Shown in pieces: positions 34,711-46,642 of a stretch of DNA of 64,000 bases (its first letter is position 1; each line of letters starts with the position of its first letter). A model generated the notes under the pieces. That model was not told where the DNA came from and did not search any database. It was given only the letters and a program-made list of their open reading frames with translations. The stretch spans positions 15,986,501 through 16,050,500 of the forward strand of contig NC_084467.1 of the NCBI RefSeq assembly GCF_027409185.1. The letters are read 5' to 3'. The translations under genes were made by a program, and so were the position numbers. The DNA comes from Cynocephalus volans (taxonomy: Eukaryota > Chordata > Mammalia > Dermoptera > Cynocephalidae).

Positions 34711-35644
34711 TCCTGCTCCCCCACTTATCTGTGTGCCTTTGGAACAGCCTCTTGGTTATCGAAGCACTCAGCGCTGGGCTAGGCTGAGCATCCACTCCGT
34801 AATGCTGGCTCCCACCCTTCCAGGTTAGTACAGGGACCACCCGGCTCACCTCAACCACCTGCCTCAGTCCCACCACAGGTCTAAGTAAAAACTACCACAA
34901 GCAGCTGCAAGACTTCAACTGTTCTGTAAGCCCCAACCACAATCCAGGGGCCAATGGTGGAGGTAGTTGAGAGAGAAGGTAGCAGTTCTCTTCCAATGCT
35001 TGTCCACCAACCTAAGAGCGGAGGCAAAAATCCAAACCTCCCTCCGTGCATCTCCCTGGCTCCACTCCCTCTCCATTCCCACTGGTTCCGCCCCTCCCCA
35101 CTCTTACAACTGCACCGCACCCCTCCCACGCTTATGCACACACCACATCAATCCACGTTAATCCACCTCGATTTCAGACCTGATGATGTCAGATGTCAAC
35201 CCGTTGTTCAGGAGTCTGTCACAGCTCAGGGACACCCAACGACTCCACTGGCAGGTCTACACCTAAACTCACCTTGGCAACCAAGTCCCTCTCCCGTCCC
35301 TGCTCAGGGTTTCCATGGAACAGGCACCGTCCAGTCTTTAACATAGCCTGAGTTTCCCTACCTCCTGCCTTTTGTGTATGCAGCTCCCCCCACCAGAAGC
35401 ACCCTCCCCACACTCCCATCTTAAATTTTCTAGGATCTCCTCCTTTATGGGAGCCCCATCCAACGCTGCTCCCTTCAGAAAGGCACTCTTTGTTCCCCAT
35501 AACCCTCCTCTGACTGCCTCTGGTTAGACTCATCTCTGTTGTTTTCTATGCACCCCCCAGCCCAGCTTCTCCAGAGTGTGAGGTCCTTGGCCCAGGCACG
35601 TGGCTGTGGGGCCTGCCACAGTAACTGATACAAAATAGGAGGAA

Positions 35645-35800
35645 TAAGGACTAGCACAGAGTGCCTAGTATGCCCCAGGAGCTTTACATACTATCTCATT
35701 AAACCTTCACAATAATCCTGAGGGGAATGTCATCCCCGTTTCACAGAGGAGGCTCAGAGTGAAATGAAGCTCAGGACAGAACCAAATGCCAAGCGTTTCC
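35645..35800 (-). repeat. MIR SINE, minus orientation
   Basis: GGAGCTTTACATACTATCTC, CGTTTCACAGAGGAGGCTC and a short 5' remainder. Confidence 0.65.
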
Positions 35801-36781
35801 CTCAGATTGTGGGGCCCCCCACAGGGCAGACCTGGGATACAATGGCCAAGGGAGGGCTATATCATAGGTGGCCCCCTGGGTGGGCACAAACAGGGTGGCC
35901 TGGATTCATTTCTGGCTATGTCAGGACACCCTGTTCTAGCACAGCCCCTTGAAGGCTGTCAAAACCTGAGCCTATTTCGGCCCCAGCAAGAGATGGCCCT
36001 ATTTTCCACAAGGACTATGCTTTCCTGGGTCACAGATCCTTTGAGAATGTGATGAAAGTTCAGAGGCTCTCCCCAGAAAAATGTATTTGTATTCACAATT
36101 GCAAGGAGTTGCAGAAACCCCAGAGCCTGTTTGTTCTAAAGGCCCCAGGCAGTTAAGAACCCCTGTTCCAGAAGGAGCGTCCCCAAGTCGGCCAGGCAGC
36201 AATGGCAGGGAGGGGCCCCACTGACACTGTCAGAGGGTCAGGGAAGAGGAGCTCGTACTAAAAGGCAGTTAATTGGGCAGCTTAACATGAAGTGGCTTCT
36301 CTGGGCCACAGGCCAGCAGGAGTGGTCAGCGCGGGAGCAGCTGCTGCAGGAGCCCCCCGGCCATCCTGCTGGGCACGGCTCCCTCGGGAAGCAGGGCCGA
36401 CCAGATGAGGTGCAGTTCTCAGTTGCCAAGAGGCTGAACTTCATCCACGTGGCAGTGCTGCCAGCTCTGTCAGGGCTGCTGGTGAAGGCTTCAAGGCAGG
36501 TCTGTGGCTTCTGAGCCCATCAAAGCAATGACCAACACTGGTGGGCACAAATGGCAGGCCCTGTGGCAGGCAAGTGGATGGAAACACTGATGTGGTGTGG
36601 ACGGCTGGAGCAGGACTCTCCGAGGATGGTCCAGTCTCTGAGGGGCTCAAGGCCTGGGAAGAGCTGGGCTCTCTGGGGAACAGGGAAGGGAATGTGTCTT
36701 CCCAGGCCTGATTGGGGCTGCCCTGGGAAGGCCTGGAAATCTCCAGAAGCCTAAGGGTGGGGCAGCAGCAGGCAGCTGAGT

Positions 36782-36960
36782 TCACAGAGGCTCGCTGCCA
36801 AAGTTGCTCTTGCTTTTCTTCCGCTTGGCCTTGGTGAAAGGGATGTCGAGGGACTCGAGACGGAAGGGCCGGGGCTGGGGCATTTCAGGGGTCTGGGTGG
36901 ATGAGATGGCAGAGTTGTTGCTGAGGGGGCAGCTGAGGCCCGGTGGCGAGTTGTGATGCG
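36782..36960 (-). CDS. KIF17: KIF17 exon 15 (coding part): cargo and localisation tail
   Basis: Encodes (T)[17 protein letters not shown], then [19 protein letters not shown] and the end KSNFGSEPL before TGA. The KRKK motif is the published ciliary/nuclear targeting signal. The serine near the C-terminus lies in the region where mouse KIF17 is phosphorylated by CaMKII to release its cargo adaptor. Confidence 0.96.
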
Positions 36961-39900
36961 CTGTGGAGAAGACAGGCAGAGGGTGTGGATAAGCCAGGGG
37001 GGCAGGGGATGGGGAGAAAGCGCCCGTGTGGAGGGTGGAGAGTCCGGCCCGTCCCCCTACCCAGCCAGAGGTCTGGGCCTGGCAGCTGGGACCCCAAGCT
37101 CTGGGGGGCTGCTCAGGTTGAGGTATCAGACCCAGCACTACATCTACATCCCAAGGGCTTGGACTTGGGGTTTGGGGTTTTAAAGCCTCAGACTGAGGCA
37201 GACTGGAATCTCACAGCAGACAACCCTGGGTTCAAAGCCCAGCTCACCCCTTCCTAGCAATACAACCTTGGGCAAGCCACTTCACCTCTCTGAGCCTCAG
37301 TTTCCTCCTCTGCAACATGGGCACAATGCCAAGAACTGAATTGAGGCTAGTTTCTTTCCTGTCCTTTTTTTCTCCCTTATTCCTCAACTCCACCCACTCT
37401 GTCTCTTAACTAACCTCGGTATAGAACTAAGATTTGCTTTTTATTGATATTTTATTGGAAGCTCTGTGGGCTTTTAGTTTTCCGGGTTTTTTGTTTTGTT
37501 TTGTTTTTTGCAGCTGGCTGGTACAGGGATCAAACCCTGGACCTTGGTGTTATCAGCACCAGGCTCTAACCAACTGCGCTAGCCAGCCAGCTCCTGCTTT
37601 TAGTTTTAAAAACAGAAGAATGAAATGATTTTCGATTCCTGAAACTGTTTTGCTTTTGTGGCCCTTTTTGCCCACCTTGGCTCAGTGGTCCTTGATAGAT
37701 AAAGTCAACCATTCTCATTTGGGGAATGTCACAATTCTGGTCTCAGGAAACTGGCCAGTAACTAGTAAGACCCAGACCCGTGCAACCCCATGCCAAGGCC
37801 CCAAGCCATGTGCTGAGGGCCTACTGTGTGACAGGTGAGAGAGAGGAATCAAACACAGCACTTCTTCACAAGGAGACAAAGGGGGACTATGTACTGAGCA
37901 CCGAATATGTGCCAGGCCCTGGGCTGGGTCATTTCTCCACCTCATGTCCTTTCATCAAATCCTGAGAAGTAGGTGTTCTCCTCATTTTACAGCTGAGGAA
38001 ACTGAGGCTCAGAGAGGGAAGGGGGATTTTGAACCCACATCTATGTGACTCCAGAACCATGCCATCATGCCTCTCCCAGTTTTGGGGGGGCGGCTCATGG
38101 GGGACTGGAGAAGCACGGGTGGGAAGGGCACTCACTGAGGCTCTTCATGGGATCTGTGCTGAGGATCTGGCTGGCCCGCTTGGACCGGAAGTAGTTACTG
38201 GCAATATTTTCACTGTCGCTGCGACTGAGCATCAGCTTATAGCGGTCTTCTTCCTGCTGAGATTCCAAATCCTCATTGGTCAAGACCCCTTGTTTGTGCA
38301 ATCCTTCCCTGGGCCCCTTGCCCCGGGCTCAGCAGCCTCCACAAGCCTGGTGGTGTGGGGGCTGCCCTGAGCCTCCCCAGGCTGTGGCACAGGGCTGGAG
38401 CAGCCACTGCCAACTTTCAGGTACCCTACTACAGACCCTGGACTCCAGCGTAGGATCGCAGGCAGCTCAGGGCCAGGGAGTCCCAGTCTGCAGCCAAGTC
38501 TACACCCCAACCTCCCTTTCCTTGAGATGGAGAGTGCCTTATTCCCTCCTGCAAAGCTCAAAACAGGGTTTCCTGCCAGTTCCAATAGAGGCAACGGTGA
38601 TACTACATACCCCAAACCCATCACAACATACTGATCGAGCAGGAGATACAGTACACAGCTCATGAGTACACTTGTGATCATTAGAACTGAAATTCTAACC
38701 TTTTACCACCAAGGACTGTGATTTTTCACCACTGTCATGGACTTGTTTTCCTCAGTCTGAATCTCTTCCTTCAGGGAACTTCCCTTTTCCTACTTGATAT
38801 GGTCCCCATGGGGTGATCACTCATGCCCTATACTACACACTGGATATGTGACTTCCAACCCCCTTGCCACACAGCTAGACATGCGACCCAGACTGCACCA
38901 ATTACAGAACTACATCTTCCTGGACATAGTGACTGGCTCAAGAGTAGGCCCATGACCTCAGCAGAGCCGATCAGAATCTTCCCCCAAGCTTTGGTTTAAG
39001 GATGCTGTAAGAAGTCTGTGGAGAAGGCCTGAAGCTAACATACCAAGGGAAGCAGAGGCAAGAGGTGAAGAAAGACCTAGAACTCAGACTGCTTGAGCCC
39101 CTAGATCCAGCCATGCCTGAAACTGGTCCACTTACAGGAACCAATAAATTCCCTATTTTGCTTGATTGCTTTGGTATCTGTCTCTGGGAACTAAAAGCAT
39201 TCTGACATAACCCCTTTGTGGTCCCAGGTTAAGAATGTGTTTGTTTGTTTTTTCCCCAGCAGCACCTTTCTCTTTTTTACCAAGTTAAGCTCTCAAAGCA
39301 GCCAATCAGGCTTTAGACCAGCCCGAGACACTCCTTGCAGCCACTCTGAGCTGCTCAGGCAGAGACGCGCAGCTGGAATTCACTAACCTAGGAGTGGCCT
39401 TATCATGACTGTAAAGGTATGTTCTGTGTGGACTTTCTGAAACATCTGTAGTGGTTTAAGGCAGCGATCAGCAGATTGTGGCCTACAAGCCAAATCTGGC
39501 CCACAGACTGTTTATTGGCACACACCATTCATTTACATATCGTCTATGGCTGTGTTTGCTCTACCAGGGCCGAGCTGCATAGCAGTGATGGGGAACATAT
39601 GGCCCACAGAGCCTAAAGTATTTACTATTGGATCCTTTCTAGAAAGAGTTTGCTGACCCCTGCTTTAAGGAATATATTTCTGTTGCACTGCAAAATATGA
39701 ACATCAAGTGACTTTAGAATCCCAATTACTATTTCATGAATGCTTTGAGGACTCGTTTGGTCTGAGGGGCCTAGAGAGCCAGAATGTGCTGCTTGCCCTC
39801 TGGACTGGAAGCCGAAGCCTCTGTCCTTCACTAGCAGGATGGGCCACCTTGAACCATCTCTCCCTCCAGTCATTAAGACTGTCAGTGCCTTTGAATGAGG

Positions 39901-42900
39901 GCCAGAGAGGGTTGAGGCTCTAGGTGCCAATGGAGTGACACAGAAAAGGACCCAGGCCCAGCCCCCTGCTTTGGTCCTGAGGCGGGAAGAGACAGAAGCC
40001 CAGCTCCCTGTAGTACCACCGCCCTGCCGCAGCTCCCCGCTCCCTCTCCAGGGGCCTTACCATGTTTGGCTCGCCGCCATTGTCCGCTGCAGAGGTTCTG
40101 CAGGCTGGCTTGTTCTGTGGCCCAGTTGGAACTGCTACGAGAAAACAAAAGCTAAAGCCACCGCTGCCCGGTGCGAGGGTCACAGGCTGCAGCCAGGCAT
40201 CAGTGCTCTCCCCGGAGGTAGGGTCAGGCCTGACCCAGACTTGAAAACAGGGGAGGACCCTTCCCAGCCCAAGCCAAGGGATGCCTTTGGGAAACAACGG
40301 GCAACAGGGAACACCAGAGAAGCCACTCCCCTGCTTCCTAGCAAGCTGGCAGGTGGGTGGGGGCAGGAAGAAGCTGCTGCTGCCCAGAGCTCGTGGGAAA
40401 TGGAGCTGGCTGGAGTTTCAGCAGGATGGTGTCGATGGCCATCCATAAATATCAGAGACGTAGGACCTGGATGAACACTCCGACCAGAGGAAGCACTGAT
40501 GGGGGCACTGCGGGATATACGAGCCTACCTCTCCCCGAATGGGCAGAACCAAGTCTGTGGCTAGAGAAAGCTCCACGGCAGGTCCAACTTTACTGTGAGA
40601 CTTATCGGAGGTGGAGGGGCCTTCAAGGTCCTCTTACCCAACCCTTATTTGTAAAGAAGCCCAGAGAGGAACCTGAACTTCATAAAGTCACACAAGAGGT
40701 CAGCAGCAAAATCAGAAGAAGCAAAAACCAGGCCTGAAACTCTGAACAGCTGGTTTCTATCCATGGTCCTACAACTCACTACTGAGACTGTGATTCTGCA
40801 AATCACTTACACCCTCTGAGATTCGGTTTCCTCATATTTAGAGTCGGTATAACAATCTTTACCTTTCACAGGCTTGTTGTAAGAATGGAGTAAAGACAAT
40901 GATGGTGACAATGACAACAACAACATGTACGAAGCACTTACTATGTGCTCTGAGGGTTTTACATGTATTGATACATTGTAAGCCTCACAGCAGCTTTAAG
41001 GAAGGTGCTGTCACTCATCCCCATTTCACAGATGAGGACACTGAGTCCCAAAGAGGTCACACAGGTAATGATGCAGCCAGAATTCCAACCCACACCTGTG
41101 TGTCCAGAATACACCACCTTCTCAGGTCAGGGCCCCGACACTGCAGATACCCAGGGTCACATGTCTGCTGCACCCACAGCCTTCAGGGAGAGGCCCACAT
41201 TCCCTGTCAGCCTACAGGATTGTGAGCTGTGGAGGAGGGAGAGCAGAGCGAGGGGCGGCCAAGCTCCTGACCTACTGGGAGGCTGGTTTTTATGATGATA
41301 GGTTCCGGGATCTTCCAGAAGCCATTGTCTTCATCCCAGCAGGACTCGTGCCTAATCTTCTCGAGGTTGCTATAGTTACAGTCCCGGCGAATCAGGGGCT
41401 GCACCTGCTCCAGGAGCTGCTGGAAGAGCATGAAGTCGCGTTCCTGCCGACGGATGGTGGCTAAGTAATCGATCTTCTCCAGCTCAAACTCCGACTGCAG
41501 ATCTTTGATCTCCACCTCTGCTGCCCGAAGCTGAAGGCAAAGCATGACCAACAGTGAGCAGAAAGCACACCTGCTATTCGCCTGTCCACCCCATCCACTG
41601 ACTGTCCTGCCAGCAGCCACTCCACAGCTGCTCACTGGACTGTTCATCCATCCATTCTTGTCTCCACCACCGTCCAGCATCCTTCCCTCCATCCATCCAC
41701 CTTCTCTGACACTCACTGGTCCTTTCAGCCATCCACTCTCTCACCCTCCCACCTCCCCACCCAGCATTTAAATGAGCAGCTAATGTGTCCACAGCCTTGC
41801 AAAAAGTAGGAGGAAAAGCTCATCAACGCCAGCTGCCATCCTCTGTCACCATCCCACATACATACATCTCATTCAAGAGCCTTTTACAAGTGCCCACATA
41901 CAATACTATGGTCACCACATTCCCAGAAGGTTTCAGAGAACTGCACAAATGACTTTTCTAGGAGGAGCAAGAGGCATAAACTCTCAACTCAATAGTCCTG
42001 ACTCTCTCACTGGCACAGTCCTCCGTTATGGTGTGACAGTCATTGCGCTTCGAGTCAGATCCACCTTATCTGATCGTGGGTTCCAGATAATTTTGGTCAC
42101 CTGCCCAGCTCTGCCACACTGGTCCCCCATCCCTCCCAAGCACAGGCTACTGCCAACCCCAACCATAACCATGCTCCCCCTGAGCCCCAAGACTCTCTGG
42201 TGCAGTCTGTTTCCTCAAAGAGCAGGTACCATTTGATTAGCAAAGAAGGATGTTTTAAGTTCATGGGAATGACAGCCACCCAGATGAGAACAGAGGATAC
42301 CTGGTAGGACACACAGAGCAGCCATCGGGGAAGGGCTAGCCCACAGGGGTTTCAATTGAACTAATAATGCTCCATTTCTTAAGCTGGAAGGTAGATACAT
42401 GGTGTTCATGGTAATAATCATTATATATTTTGTTCATCTTGAATCATTCACAATGATTTTTATAGTAGCTCTATTGAGATGTGATTCACTTCATACAATT
42501 CACCCTTTTAAAGTGTACAGTTGAGTGGTTCTCAGTATTTTCACAAAGTTGTGAAATCATTACCACCACCAATTTTGGAAAATTTTCATCACCCAAGAAG
42601 AAACCCCATGCCCATTAGCAGTCATTCCCCATTTCTCCCCAACTCTAGTCCTAGGTAACCACTAGTCTATTTTCTGTCTCTACAGATTTGCTTATTCTGG
42701 ACATTTCATATAAATGTAATCATACAATATGTGGTCTTTTGTGTCTGGCTCCTTTCGCTTAGCGTAATGTTTTCAAGGTTCATCCATGTTATAGCGTGAA
42801 TCAGCATTGCATTCCTTTTTACTGCTGAATAATAATCCATTGAATGGGTATACCACTTTTTATTTTTCCACTCCTGATTGTTTCCACTTTGGAGCTATTA

Positions 42901-45900
42901 CAAATAATGTTGCTATGAACACTAATGAACACATTTTTATGTGGATATATTTTCATCTCCCTTGAGTGTAATCGCCAGGTCATATGGTAACACTAGTTTA
43001 ACCAATCGAGGAACTACCAGACTGTTTTCCAAAGCAGCTGAACCATTTTGCGTATATCCATTTTATGTATATCATACAGCAGTGTGTATGAGTGTTCCCA
43101 TTTCTCCACATCCTCACCGACATTTGTTTTCTGTCTTTTTTATTATAACCCTCCTAATGGGTATAAAATGGTATCTCACTGTGCTTTTGGTTTGCATTTC
43201 GCTGATGCCTAATGATTTTGAGCATCTTTTCATGTATGTTTTCTTTGGAGAAATGTCTATTCAGATGTTTTGCCCAATTTTAAACTGAGTTGTTCTTATT
43301 TTTATTACTGAGTTGTAAGTGTTCTTTATACGACGGTACTTCAAAAAGTTCGTGGAAAGATTTGTATTATCAGTTCTATTTTTCCATGTACCCTTGTATA
43401 TTCTAGATAGAAATACATTATCAGATACATGATTTGAAAATATTTTCGCTAATTCTGTAGGCTGTCCTTTCTTGATAGTATCCTTTGAAGCACAAAAGTT
43501 ATAATTTTGATGAAATCCAATTTATCTATTTTTTTGTTGTTGTGACTTGTGCTTTTGGTGCCATACCCAACATACCATTGCCCGATCCAAGGTAACAAAG
43601 ATTTATACCTAAGGGTTTTATAGTTTTAGCTCTCACATTTAGGTTTTGATCCATTTTGAGTTAATTTTTGTATATGGTATGGGGTAGAGGTCCAACATCA
43701 CCCTTTGACATGTGGATATCTAGTTGTCTCAGCACCATTTGTTGAAGGGACTGTCCTTTCTCCATTGAATGATCTTGTCAAAAATCAACTGACTGTAAAT
43801 GTGAAGGTTTGTTTCTGGATGTTCGATTCTACTCCAGTGATCTATATGTCTATTCTTAACCAGTACTACACAGTCTCGATTACTATAGCTTTGTAATAAG
43901 TTTTGAAATCAGGAAGTGTGAGTCCTCCAATTTTGTTCTTCTTTTCAACATTGTTTTGGCTATTCTGAGTCCTTTGAATTTCCATGTGAACTTTAGGTTC
44001 AGCTTGTCAATTTCTACAAAGAAGCCAGCCAGAAATTTCATAGGGATTGCCTTGAATCTGTAGATCAATTTGAGGAGAACTGCCGCCTTACCAATATCAA
44101 GTCTTCCAATCCATGAATATGGATGTCTTCCCATTTATTTAGGTCTTCTTAATTTCTTTCAACAATGTTTCATAGTTTTCAAAGTATAAGTTTTCTACTT
44201 CATTTGTTAAATTTATTACTAACTATTTTATTCTTTTTGATGTACTGTAAATGACATTGTTTTCTTAATTTTATTTGCAGATTGTTCATTGCAAATTATA
44301 GAAATACAATTGATTTTTGCTTATTGTTCCCACATCCTGCAACCTTGCTGTACTCATTTATTGATTCTAATAGTTTTTTAAAGAGGATTCCTTAGGATAT
44401 TCTATACATAAGATAATGGCATATGCAAATAGAGATAGTTTCATCTCTTGCTTTCCAATCTGGATGTCTTTTGTTTCATTTTGTTGCCTAATTGTCCTGG
44501 CTAGAGCCTCCAGTCCAATGTTGAACAGGAATGTTGTGAACAGACATCCTTTTCTTGTTCCTGATCTTAGGGTGAGAGCATTTAGTCTTTCACCATAAAG
44601 TATGATGAAAGCTGTGAGTTGCTCATGGCTGCCCTTTACCAGGTTGAAGTAGTTCCTTCGTATTCCTAGGTTGTTCAGTTTTTTTTATCACTATAGGTGT
44701 TGAATTTTGTCAAATGTTTTTCCTGCATCTATGAAGATGTTCATGTGGATTGTGTCCTTTATTCTATTGATATGATGTATTGCATTAATTGATTTTAGAT
44801 GCTAAACCAACCTTGCATTCCTGAGTGTATAATCCTTTTTATATGTTGTTGGATTTGGCTTCCTAGAACTGTGTGGAGCACTTTGCATTTGTAGTCATAA
44901 GAAATATTAGTCTGTAGCTTTCTTGTTATTTCTTAGTCTGGTTTTGGTATCAGGGTAAAACTGGCCCCACGCAATGAGTTGAGAAGTGTTCTATTTCATA
45001 ATGATTCTTAAAATACATCTTTAAACCAAAAGCCTTCATTTTATAAATAAAATCCAGTCAGAAGATATAATGGAAGAAGATAACCCCTATAAGATAACAA
45101 AATTAAATATCTAGGTGTAAAATTAACAAGATATGCCCAAAAACTAAATGAGGAAGTTTATAAAACATTCCTGAATGACAGAAACATTGGTTTGAACTAA
45201 TAGAAAGAAATGCCATGTTCGTGGACAGAAAAATCCAACCTCATAAAGGTATCGATACTCCCAAGCTAATTTGTAAATAATTGTAAATACTGATTCCCCC
45301 CAAAATTCCATAGATTTTTTCTTTTTTTTTTTCCTTTGAACTACCCAATTGTTTATAAATTCATAAAAAACAAACGAGAAAGAATATCTACAAAAAACCT
45401 AGAAAAGGAAATCATTGAGAGAAGGTAACCCCTATGAGACTGTAAAGCATATTACAAAGTCTATTTTAAGCAATGTGGCTGGCACTTGTGCATGAATAGA
45501 CAGAGCAAGAGAAATGAATAAAAAATCCAGACATACATCTAAATGCACATAGAAATTCAGTATACCATAAAGGCAGCATTTGAAGTCAGTGGAAAATAAT
45601 GGATTTTTTTGAAAAATGGTGTTGGGATACATGAGTAGTCATGTGGAAAAGATAATATTGAACCAGTTCCTCTCACATGCACCAGGATAAACTACAAGTG
45701 GGCCAGAGTTATAAATGTAAAAAAATGAAGCCATACAAATTCTAGAAGAAAACATGAGTAAACTTTCTCAACTATGACTCGAAATCCATATGCCAAAAAA
45801 AGATCAGTTTTACAAAATTTAAAAATTTTCAATTTTATATGGCAAAAAAATACCATAAAGCATAGTAAAAGACAAATGACAAACTGGAAAAAAATATTTT

Positions 45901-46592
45901 CAACTTATATTACAGACCAAGAGTTAATATTTTTAATATATAAAAAGCTTCTACCAGTAAAGAAGAAAAAAACCAACAGTCCTAACTTTAAAATAGGCAA
46001 AAGCTGTAAAACAGTTCAGAGATTTAAAAAACTACAAATGTCCCTAAAACATATGAACGAATGCTCAATTTTGCTCACAATAAGAACAATGAAAATTAAA
46101 AGTACACTGAGATATGATTTTTCTTCTAACAAAATGGCAAAAATCCAACGTTTTTTCAATATACTCTGTTGGCAAGGCTGTGAGAAAACACATTTATTTG
46201 TGGTGGTGAAAATGCAAAACGATACACCCCCTATGGAGGGGAAGTTGGCAATATCTTGCAAAATCACATATGCGTTTACCCTTTGTCCTAGCATTCCTAG
46301 TTGGAGGAACTGATTCCAAAGAAACCTACCAAAAATACAACAGTAATAGTCACAGGCTGTTCACTACAGCACCCTTTATCATAGCAAAAGCATGGAAGCC
46401 ACCCAAATGGCCATCAAGAGAGGACTGACTGAATGAACCATAAGACAAGCTCATGGTGGAGTATTATGTAGCTATAAAAAGAAATGAGCAATTACTCTAT
46501 GCGCTCCTAGGGAGTGACCTTCAGGATGTATCACTATGAAAAAAGCTAAGTGGAAGAAAGTGTGTATTGTAGCTACTTTTATCTAAGAATTG

Positions 46593-46642
<50 letters not shown>

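Larger units (their letters stand above)
33911..36781. other. Intergenic region between DDOST and KIF17
   Basis: Holds the DDOST promoter (to about 34230), old MIR pieces at about 34570-34710 and 35645-35800, and unique sequence. The KIF17 3' UTR must occupy the right part, but no AATAAA or ATTAAA on the - strand was found between about 35000 and 36781, so its end is not placed. Confidence 0.6.

Noticed and set aside
43883-44134. 83-codon - strand open frame in KIF17 intron 11
   Set aside because: It is the decayed C-terminal part of L1 ORF2, not a host gene.
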